Below are positions 1-5,493 of a stretch of DNA of 5,493 nucleotides, in pieces; within the stretch, counting starts at the first letter, position 1; each line of letters starts with the position of its first letter. Both the position numbers and the translations under genes were made by a program. Source of the stretch: Veillonellaceae bacterium (GTDB lineage Bacteria > Bacillota_C > Negativicutes > UBA1444); contig JAAZNU010000271.1 in NCBI GenBank assembly GCA_012798135.1, positions 1 to 5,493 of the forward strand, given 5' to 3'. The notes beneath the pieces were generated by a model. It searched no databases and was not told where the DNA came from. It saw nothing but the letters and a program-made list of their open reading frames with translations.

Positions 1-255
1 GCAGTGTTCTCGGAGATATATTACCCCGCCGGATGGCTTTGCTATATTGACGGAAATGAAAGCAGTTACTTCAGGGCCAATTATGTGCTGAGAGGTATGA
101 TATTGCCATCGGGCAGTCACAGTGTTAAATTCACATTCAAGCCTTCGTCATATTACAATGGCAATAAAGTATCGCTCGCAAGTTCATTAATACTCATATT
201 ACTGACGGCAGGATATTTTGGAGCTTCGTTTTTCCGGAAGATAAAGCAGGAATAA
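1..255 (+). CDS. YfhO-family membrane protein, C-terminal fragment
   Basis: This is the 3' end of a gene that begins left of the window; the frame is open from base 1, so the GTG at 4 is internal and not a start. The 84 visible residues match my recollection of the YfhO family C-terminus: an extracytoplasmic beta-rich segment with YYPAGW, then YIDG, then the RANYVLRG stretch, LPSG and F.PSSY. One hydrophobic segment follows (about SLASSLILILLTAGYFGASF) with a short basic tail ending KIKQE. YfhO proteins are large polytopic membrane proteins linked in Firmicutes to glycosylation of cell-surface polymers and resembling GT-C-type glycosyltransferases; the substrate here is unknown. The catalytic N-terminal part lies outside the window. 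The stop codon TAA directly abuts the ATG of the methyltransferase, so the two are probably cotranscribed and translationally coupled. Family assignment is fairly secure; function is inferred. Confidence 0.8.
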   Translation, partial: AVFSEIYYPAGWLCYIDGNESSYFRANYVLRGMILPSGSHSVKFTFKPSSYYNGNKVSLASSLILILLTAGYFGASFFRKIKQE

Positions 256-1146
256 ATGATAAGCCACACTGTTTGTCCTTTATGTTCATCAGGTCTGACA
301 GGACAGTATCTGAAATGCACCGACAACCTGCTTACAAAAGAGGAATATGATATTTACCGATGCAATTCATGCGGATTTGTTTTTACAAACGGATACCCTG
401 AAGAGGAAAATATCGGCCGGTATTATGATTCCGGAGATTATATCTCTCATGAAGATAGCGCTAAAGGTACAGTAAACAGGATCTATATCCTGGCAAGGGA
501 AATAATGCTTCGCAGGAAGAAGAAGTTAATAAAGAAGATTACAGGCCTGGAAAATGGAAGCCTTCTTGATATTGGTTGCGGAACAGGGCATTTCGCCGGG
601 ATGATGAAAAAATCGGGCTGGGATGTCACAGGTATAGAGCCCGGCACGAAAGCCCGTGAATATGGAATTCAAAAATTCGGTATAAGGGTTGTTCATCCTT
701 CGGAGATCTCTGAACTTCCTGACAGATCATTTGACTGCATAACATTGTGGCATGTTATGGAGCACTTTCATGATCCATCGGGATACGCCGTGGAGATGAG
801 ACGTCTTCTTAAACCCGGGGGTAAGTGTATCGTTGCACTTCCAAACTGCAATTCCAGCGATGCAGACTTTTTCAGGGAACACTGGGCTGCCTGGGATGTG
901 CCGCGTCACTTATGGCATTTTAATCCTGATACATTCAGGAGATTTGCAGAAAAGGAAGGATTCTCAATTGATAAAACAATGGTTTTGCCGCTGGATGTAT
1001 TCTATATTTCAATTTTGAGTTTCCGGAATAAAGGCTCCGGAATTCCATTAATAAGGGGAATAGTGATGGGGAAATTGTTTTTCCTGAAGTCCCTGTTCAG
1101 GAAGGAAAAAGGCAGTTCACTTATCTATGTTCTGCACATGAATTAA
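256..1146 (+). CDS. Class I SAM-dependent methyltransferase with N-terminal zinc-ribbon-like module
   Basis: This is a complete 296-residue protein. The N-terminus has two CxxC pairs (C7/C10 and C36/C39, 25 residues between the pairs) that probably bind zinc. A Rossmann methyltransferase domain follows. Motif I is LLDIGCGTGHF (103-113). The acidic residue E128 in GIEPG should contact the SAM ribose. FDCITLWHVMEHFHDP lies at 159-174 and LLKPGGKCIVALPN at 184-197. WDVPRHLWHF at 213-222 is typical of the Methyltransf_23-like group found in surface polysaccharide and lipid gene clusters. The C-terminal part (about 235-296) is hydrophobic and basic, as in relatives, and the length looks full. The ATG at 256 immediately follows the upstream TAA; an AGGAA lies at 248-252, only 3 nt from the ATG, and Bacteroidota depend little on such sites. 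It probably methylates a sugar, glycolipid or related surface metabolite, but the substrate cannot be named. It ends 4 bp from the convergent porP/sprF-like gene. Confidence 0.9.
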   Translation: MISHTVCPLCSSGLTGQYLKCTDNLLTKEEYDIYRCNSCGFVFTNGYPEEENIGRYYDSGDYISHEDSAKGTVNRIYILAREIMLRRKKKLIKKITGLENGSLLDIGCGTGHFAGMMKKSGWDVTGIEPGTKAREYGIQKFGIRVVHPSEISELPDRSFDCITLWHVMEHFHDPSGYAVEMRRLLKPGGKCIVALPNCNSSDADFFREHWAAWDVPRHLWHFNPDTFRRFAEKEGFSIDKTMVLPLDVFYISILSFRNKGSGIPLIRGIVMGKLFFLKSLFRKEKGSSLIYVLHMN

Positions 1147-1150
1147 GCTG

Positions 1151-2125
1151 TCAATACCTGTCGAGCCACCTGTATTTCCTGGCGCTGTCACCGAATCTGA
1201 CAGCCACTGTAAGCTCATGAGTCCCATAAGTTACGCGCTGTATCTCCTGCAGGGTAAAGTCAAACGCATAACCAAAATATATATTCGTATATGTAAAGCC
1301 GATATTTGCGATGATGGCCTTGCTTGTTCTGTATGACAATCCGGCCCATAAACTCTGGTTATAAATATATGTTAGGCCGATATCTGCAACAGGCTTCATC
1401 TGCTCCGACATCATCACCAGGGCCGAGGGCTGTATCTCTGACCTGTTCCCGTTTTCAAAACTGTAGGATCCGCTTAGGTAATAATGGCGATCCATCCTGA
1501 AATTCCTGTAGGCTTCAGGACCTATTTTGGCAGCAGCTCCGAAAAGCTGCTCAGTTGAGAATCCGAAATTGAATCTTGGATTCAGAACATAAATACCAAA
1601 ATCGGCATCAGGCACAAAAATACCACGCCTCAATTCATTGTTCATCCACGGTTCATTGGGATCTTCAAAGTCAATTTCCTTTTCATTTATTTTGAAATGA
1701 TATCCTGTTACTGCAAGTCCCATCGAAACCTGCGTATTGTTCTGAACCCACATATGATAGGAATATGATGCCTGGAAACCCGTTCTTTGTACAAGACCAT
1801 TCTTGTCACTGAATACATAACCTCCGAATCCTATTTTACCGTCAGTTTTTGGGCGGTAAATATTACCGTGTGCCCTGCTTTTGACAACAGAGCTTCGTTT
1901 AAGCATACGCGCCTGGGCGCTGAATGAAAATGTTCTCGGCGCACCGGAATACCCTGCCCATTGTTCGCGGGCTGTCATATTAATGCTTGTATAGCCATCG
2001 CTTCCTGCAACAGCGGGGTTTATAAGGAACTTATTGTAAAGGTACTGGCTGTATAATGGCAGCTGCTGCCCTGCAAGAGATATGCTGCAGAGAACGGAAA
2101 CCAATATAAATGCCAGTTTTTTCAC
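1151..2125 (-). CDS. PorP/SprF-family type IX secretion system outer membrane protein
   Basis: This is a 324-residue protein. It has a signal peptide (MKKLAFILVSVLCSISLAG, cleavage probably around residues 18-20) and then the hallmark PorP/SprF N-terminus: LYSQYLYNKFLINPAVAG at 24-41, followed by REQWAGYSGAPRT at 53-65. The remainder alternates aromatic and polar residues as expected of an outer membrane beta-barrel, with the conserved YGTHEL near the end (300-305) and an aromatic, basic tail (RKYRWLDRY). Length is normal for the family. The start is GTG (2123-2125); it places the KK-plus-hydrophobic signal peptide at the very N-terminus, and no ATG lies just upstream in frame. The gene follows the repeat protein by 11 bp, in the same order as sprB-sprF of Flavobacterium, so it is probably the dedicated partner that lets that type B cargo be secreted or retained at the surface. 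PorP itself is a core T9SS component; the position beside a cargo gene favours an SprF-like partner role. That role is inferred. Confidence 0.93.
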   Translation of the reverse strand: MKKLAFILVSVLCSISLAGQQLPLYSQYLYNKFLINPAVAGSDGYTSINMTAREQWAGYSGAPRTFSFSAQARMLKRSSVVKSRAHGNIYRPKTDGKIGFGGYVFSDKNGLVQRTGFQASYSYHMWVQNNTQVSMGLAVTGYHFKINEKEIDFEDPNEPWMNNELRRGIFVPDADFGIYVLNPRFNFGFSTEQLFGAAAKIGPEAYRNFRMDRHYYLSGSYSFENGNRSEIQPSALVMMSEQMKPVADIGLTYIYNQSLWAGLSYRTSKAIIANIGFTYTNIYFGYAFDFTLQEIQRVTYGTHELTVAVRFGDSARKYRWLDRY

Positions 2126-2136
2126 TTTATTGTTAA
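2126..2136 (-). promoter_or_regulatory. A/T-rich spacer ahead of the GTG start of the porP/sprF-like gene
   Basis: The 11 bases between the TAG of the repeat-protein gene and the GTG of the porP/sprF-like gene read TTAACAATAAA on the coding strand. Ten of the 11 are A or T and there is no Shine-Dalgarno-like purine run. Bacteroidota commonly initiate from A-rich leaders of this kind. With so little space, the gene is most simply explained as the second cistron of an operon; I see no clear promoter of its own, although one inside the upstream gene cannot be excluded. Confidence 0.45.
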
Positions 2137-5100
2137 CTATTTCACAATAGTAATATGCCCTATAATTATCCTTGAGCCATTATGCAGGTTGATTGTATAA
2201 TGATATGAATCCATCGGAAGAAGCGCTCCTTTGCTCCTGCCATCCCAAGGAACAGGGTATCCCTTCTCCGATTTCCAGACAAGCTCGCCCCATCTGTTGA
2301 AAATGCTTACCTCCATCTCGGGATAGAGATCACGGAGACCGATATTCCAGACATCATTTATAAGGTCGCCATTCGGGGATATTGCATTTGGTATATCCAG
2401 ACATATTTCATTCGCGGATCTTAACAAAACGGAATCACTGACTGTACACCCGTTTGCATCAGTAACTGCCACGGTATAAAGTCCGCTTACAGCATTTGAG
2501 ATATTCTGCGATGTCGAATTGTCGGACCATAAATATGAATATTGAGTGTCTGCACCTCCGTCTACTGTAAGAGTGATGGTGCCATCAGGCTTGTCGGCAC
2601 AGAATGGCTGGGTAGTGGCAAACGACATCCTTATAGGCTGCGGCTGGGTAAGAGTTATTGATGAATCGGCAGAGCACCCGTTCGAATCCTTAATAATGAC
2701 TTTATAACTGCCAGCCTTAAGGTCTGTTCTTGCCGAGCCAATTTCTCCGTCGGACCACAGATATTCCACCGGACCGGCATTGTTCACAGCCATTACTGAT
2801 ATCGATCCTGTTTTCTGGCCGAAACAATTTATATTATGATCACCCGTAACGCTTTGGGAAAGGTCAACTGTCATCCCGAATCTTCCAGGTTGTGTAATTT
2901 CAATTGTATCGATTGCCGAGCAGAAATTCCTGTCGGTTACTGACAGGATATATTCCCCGGCCCGGAGGTTTGAAATTTCATTTGTAGTTGCCGAAAATCC
3001 GTCAGGACCCTGCCAGTTGAAAACATATGGTGGTGTACCGCTTGACGGTGTTATCCGTATATATCCGTCGGTTCTGCCAAAACAACTTATGTTGAATCCA
3101 TTGTAATCAGATATCTGACTGTTGTATGACAGTGGAGGAGGCAAATTTACCCTTGCTGAATCGGTCTTAATGCATCCGTTCGCATCTGTAACTGTCACGG
3201 AATAATATCCTTCCGTAAGCCCTGAGATATCCTGTGTCATTTCTCCCGTCGACCACAGATATGAATAAGGTCCGATGCCTCCTGAAATATTGAGATTCAT
3301 TGCTCCATTGTCAAATCCTGAAGCCTGGCAGGTTATATGTGACGGTATCATCTCTGTTACCATTGGAGGAGGTTCGGTCAGTGTAATTTCCGCTGATGCT
3401 GAGCATCCGTTCAGATCTGTCACCTGGAGATGATAGGTCCCTGCCCTTAGGGCATTCTGGTTACCCTGTCCGGTAACAATACCTCCTCCGTCGGATGTAC
3501 TCCAGGTGTAATTATAATTTCCGATACTGCCTCCCGTAACCGTCACGACGACAGAACCCGTCCCGCCTGAGCAGTTTATATTATTTGACCCGTCAACGGA
3601 TGTCGAACCTTCCAGGCTTACTGTAAGCTGACCGGGCTGGAGAAGGTTGTACGACGGCTGAGGCATAAGAATGCATCCGTTAATATCCGTTACTGTAGAG
3701 GTATAGTTACCCGCCTTTAAGCCTGAGATATCCCTGGTTATTGCTGAATATCCGTCAGGCCCCACCCACAGGTATGTGTAATTTCCGGATCCACCGGTTA
3801 TGTCAAGCTTTATGTATCCATCGGCTGCACCAAAGCAGGAGATCTGGAAGTTATTGTCATTTGAATGCGAAAGCTCATAACCTGAAAGGATCATCCCAGG
3901 AGGATCTGTAAGAGTCACGCTGTCGGTTTTCATGCAACCTAAAAGGTCGGTTATCCTGACGTAATATTTCCCGGCCGGAATACTGTCAAGCAATCTTGAG
4001 TCAGTGCTTACCGTCAGCGATCCGGATGCCGGATACCAGAAGTAACTGTATCCGCCATTGCCTCCCGTTACTACAGCCTCTGCAGATCCATCGCTGTAGC
4101 CGCGGCAGGAAACACCGGATCCGTTATAATTACTTACATTAAATGTTACCGCAATCGGGTCAGGCTCCCTTAGCTCACCAGTCCTGATTGTCTCACAGCC
4201 ATTGATATCATGTATTACAAGCTTATACTGACCTGATCTCAGCCCTGTACAAACCCTGTAGGTAGTGGTGTCTACCGGATCATAGTTTCCGGAAAACACT
4301 CCGGTAACTATCACTTCATTATCATTTCTGATAAGCTCGTAGGAATATGGAAATGTGATCCCGTCTCTCACATAGATACGGGCAGTGCCATCATCTCCTA
4401 CAGGACATGAAACATGAATATTCGGCAACACGGGCAGTGGTATTATCCTTGGTGAAGCGCTCAGGTTTGCGATATTGATCGCGGTATCACCATTACAGCC
4501 CAGATTATCAGTTACATTAAGAGTATAGTAACCTGCATAAAGATTCTTTATCTCAACTGAATCTTCCTTTGTATAACCGACAGGCCCGCGCCATAAAAGT
4601 TCAAAGGGTCCGGCACCTCTTGAAAGCACAGCCCTCAGAGCTGCAAGCCCTGTACCTGCCTCACATGTAAACGGCTTCGTTATTGTTATTCCCCTGGCAG
4701 GCTTCGGATGAAGTTCAACTTCCTGTATGACGGGATTTCCCTCCGGACAGCTTAATCCGGAAACTTTGGGAGTTATGTGGAAAAGAACAGACTGGACAGT
4801 ATCATTATAGTTTCTGTATTGAAATGACAGAACATCACCCTGGTTCATGTTGCTTCCCGGAACAGAATTTCCTGTGACGCCCGACGGGATCGATATTGTA
4901 TAATCAAATTTTATCTCTCCTGAAGTCATTATCGTTGGAGAAGCAAGTGTTATCTGGGTGTTGTCTGCATAACAGATTGCGGGTTTAACATTAACAGGAG
5001 TAGCACGCGGAGTTGGATTTACCGTTACAGTGAATGAGACCGACGGGCCATTGTTACATGCAACGCCGCTGACAGGAACAAGAGTGTAGGTAACCACCAG

Positions 5101-5493
5101 CGGGGCATCTGTGGAATTGACAAGGATATCAGAAATCACAGATCCGGCAGGGAGGCCGTTTGCCGATGGTGTAAACCCTGTAAGACCATCAGGTGCCGAT
5201 GCTGTAAAGTTTATTGTTACCAAACCTGAAGTAAAGGTGCTCGGACTCTGAAGTGGAATATTTGTGGCTGTATTGTCACATTGAATAGTATTTGCCGGAA
5301 CAGGATATATCCTCGGTGTCGGATTTACTGTCACTGTCACATCGACTGAAGGTCCATCGGCACATCCTGCAGGGCTGACCGGGGTGATGACATAGGTAAC
5401 AGACTGTGGCGCATCTGTCGGATTCACAAGCCTGTCAGATATTATATGACCACCCGGCAGATCAGTGACCCCTGTGGTAAATCCCGTCACTCC
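2137..5493 (-). CDS. Giant T9SS type B cargo with PKD-like and SprB repeats (partial, 5' end outside window)
   Basis: The frame is open through the right edge, so the N-terminus and signal peptide are missing; the GTG at 5488-5490 lies inside a repeat and is not a start. Counting it as residue 1, the visible order is: PKD-like units 1-60 (cut), 61-162 and 163-265; nine SprB-type repeats over 266-1028; and a CHU_C/type B sorting domain at 1029-1117. That last domain has PNAISPNGD...NDVW (1034-1048), FNRWGE (1064-1069) and PWDG (1081-1084). Type B domains direct export through the type IX secretion system, and SprB itself is the mobile surface adhesin of gliding Flavobacterium. This protein is therefore most likely a long extracellular surface or secreted adhesin-like filament. 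The adjacent porP/sprF-like gene supports this. No enzymatic domain is visible in the window. A direct role in gliding, as against attachment or polymer binding, is not decidable; one could lie in the missing part. Confidence 0.93.
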   Translation of the reverse strand, partial: GVTGFTTGVTDLPGGHIISDRLVNPTDAPQSVTYVITPVSPAGCADGPSVDVTVTVNPTPRIYPVPANTIQCDNTATNIPLQSPSTFTSGLVTINFTASAPDGLTGFTPSANGLPAGSVISDILVNSTDAPLVVTYTLVPVSGVACNNGPSVSFTVTVNPTPRATPVNVKPAICYADNTQITLASPTIMTSGEIKFDYTISIPSGVTGNSVPGSNMNQGDVLSFQYRNYNDTVQSVLFHITPKVSGLSCPEGNPVIQEVELHPKPARGITITKPFTCEAGTGLAALRAVLSRGAGPFELLWRGPVGYTKEDSVEIKNLYAGYYTLNVTDNLGCNGDTAINIANLSASPRIIPLPVLPNIHVSCPVGDDGTARIYVRDGITFPYSYELIRNDNEVIVTGVFSGNYDPVDTTTYRVCTGLRSGQYKLVIHDINGCETIRTGELREPDPIAVTFNVSNYNGSGVSCRGYSDGSAEAVVTGGNGGYSYFWYPASGSLTVSTDSRLLDSIPAGKYYVRITDLLGCMKTDSVTLTDPPGMILSGYELSHSNDNNFQISCFGAADGYIKLDITGGSGNYTYLWVGPDGYSAITRDISGLKAGNYTSTVTDINGCILMPQPSYNLLQPGQLTVSLEGSTSVDGSNNINCSGGTGSVVVTVTGGSIGNYNYTWSTSDGGGIVTGQGNQNALRAGTYHLQVTDLNGCSASAEITLTEPPPMVTEMIPSHITCQASGFDNGAMNLNISGGIGPYSYLWSTGEMTQDISGLTEGYYSVTVTDANGCIKTDSARVNLPPPLSYNSQISDYNGFNISCFGRTDGYIRITPSSGTPPYVFNWQGPDGFSATTNEISNLRAGEYILSVTDRNFCSAIDTIEITQPGRFGMTVDLSQSVTGDHNINCFGQKTGSISVMAVNNAGPVEYLWSDGEIGSARTDLKAGSYKVIIKDSNGCSADSSITLTQPQPIRMSFATTQPFCADKPDGTITLTVDGGADTQYSYLWSDNSTSQNISNAVSGLYTVAVTDANGCTVSDSVLLRSANEICLDIPNAISPNGDLINDVWNIGLRDLYPEMEVSIFNRWGELVWKSEKGYPVPWDGRSKGALLPMDSYHYTINLHNGSRIIIGHITIVK
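2407..4695 (-). repeat. Nine SprB-type protein repeats in the cargo gene
   Basis: Nine consecutive units span residues 266-347, 348-445, 446-532, 533-621, 622-709, 710-786, 787-870, 871-952 and 953-1028. The shared pattern is an early Cys, then DG, then a GG-turn, Y.Y.W, L.AG.Y, VTD.NGC and a closing P-rich linker such as TQPGR or TEPPP. This matches the SprB repeat seen in gliding-motility adhesins. Each unit has a Cys pair 50-57 residues apart, except the second, which has 70 and a third Cys. Unit 2 also lacks the Trp found in the other eight. DNA identity between units is modest, so the copies are old and not freshly duplicated. Confidence 0.85.
4696..5493 (-). repeat. Three tandem PKD-like protein repeats in the cargo gene
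   Basis: Three units of about 102 residues lie head to tail: residues 1-60 (truncated by the window edge), 61-162 and 163-265. Shared marks are LP.G..ISD.LVN.TDAP, VTY...PVS and a VTVNPTPR linker closing units 1 and 2; unit 3 ends in the looser ELHPKPA. Units 1 and 2 are identical at 36 of 58 ungapped positions by hand count, while unit 3 is much more diverged. Complete units carry two cysteines (C71/C145 and C173/C248) that could form a disulfide. They resemble the PKD-like, immunoglobulin-like domains common in large T9SS cargo of Bacteroidota. The array probably continues beyond the window. Confidence 0.75.

Noticed and set aside
4..6. GTG as the start of an 83-residue protein
   Set aside because: The frame is open to base 1 and the sequence matches the C-terminal end of a much larger YfhO-type protein.
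727..909. 60-residue open frame on the - strand inside the methyltransferase gene
   Set aside because: It lies wholly within a well-supported coding region on the other strand, has no recognisable motif, and looks like a chance reading frame.
833..1018. 61-residue + strand open frame overlapping the methyltransferase
   Set aside because: It is out of frame with a gene whose motifs are conserved through this stretch, and it shows no domain or leader of its own.
1184..1204. Inverted repeat GCTGTCA / TGACAGC with a 7-base loop near the convergent junction
   Set aside because: It lies inside the porP/sprF-like coding region and is not followed by a T-run on either strand, so it does not look like an intrinsic terminator. 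A 7-bp stem can arise by chance.
2407..4695. DNA-level tandem repeat or phase-variable array
   Set aside because: Repeat units are similar as protein but clearly diverged as DNA; no long identical stretches or short homopolymer tracts suggesting slippage were seen.
5488..5490. GTG as the start of the repeat protein
   Set aside because: The codon before it is in frame, and the residues around it align with the GLTGFT stretch of the next PKD-like unit, so it is internal to a repeat.

Overview
The window looks like chromosomal DNA of a member of the Bacteroidota, probably Bacteroidales or a nearby lineage; the finer placement is a guess. Three things point there: a type IX secretion (T9SS) type B sorting domain on a long repeat protein, a PorP/SprF-family outer membrane protein encoded directly downstream of it, and a YfhO-family membrane protein C-terminus. 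Start regions are A/T-rich with little or no Shine-Dalgarno signal, which is also typical of the phylum. The sequence is almost entirely coding, and both ends cut through genes.

Layout: positions 1-1146 are read on the + strand. They hold the last 84 codons of a YfhO-like polytopic membrane protein, followed with no spacing (TAA then ATG) by a complete 296-residue SAM-dependent methyltransferase with an N-terminal four-cysteine zinc-ribbon-like module. Positions 1151-5493 are read on the - strand. They hold a giant secreted repeat protein (at least 1118 residues, N-terminus beyond the right edge) and, 11 bp downstream of it, a 324-residue PorP/SprF-like protein that starts with GTG. The two transcription units converge with only 4 bp between their stop codons, at 1147-1150.

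The visible part of the giant protein contains three PKD-like units (the first cut by the window edge), nine SprB-type repeats of about 76-98 residues, and a CHU_C/gliding-motility-type C-terminal domain of about 89 residues. In Flavobacterium johnsoniae, SprF is encoded downstream of the adhesin SprB and is needed for its secretion. The same gene order here suggests a cargo and partner pair: the repeat protein would cross the outer membrane through the T9SS and be held or displayed at the surface with help from the PorP/SprF barrel. A role in adhesion or gliding is inferred from the family and is not shown by this sequence. The + strand pair (YfhO-like protein plus methyltransferase) fits cell-surface glycan or glycolipid modification, but its substrate cannot be read from the window.

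No RNA genes, CRISPR arrays, insertion sequences, attachment sites or convincing terminators were seen. No stretch longer than 11 bp lies outside a coding region. The components are known families; the less ordinary features are the internal architecture of the repeat protein and the very tight convergent junction.
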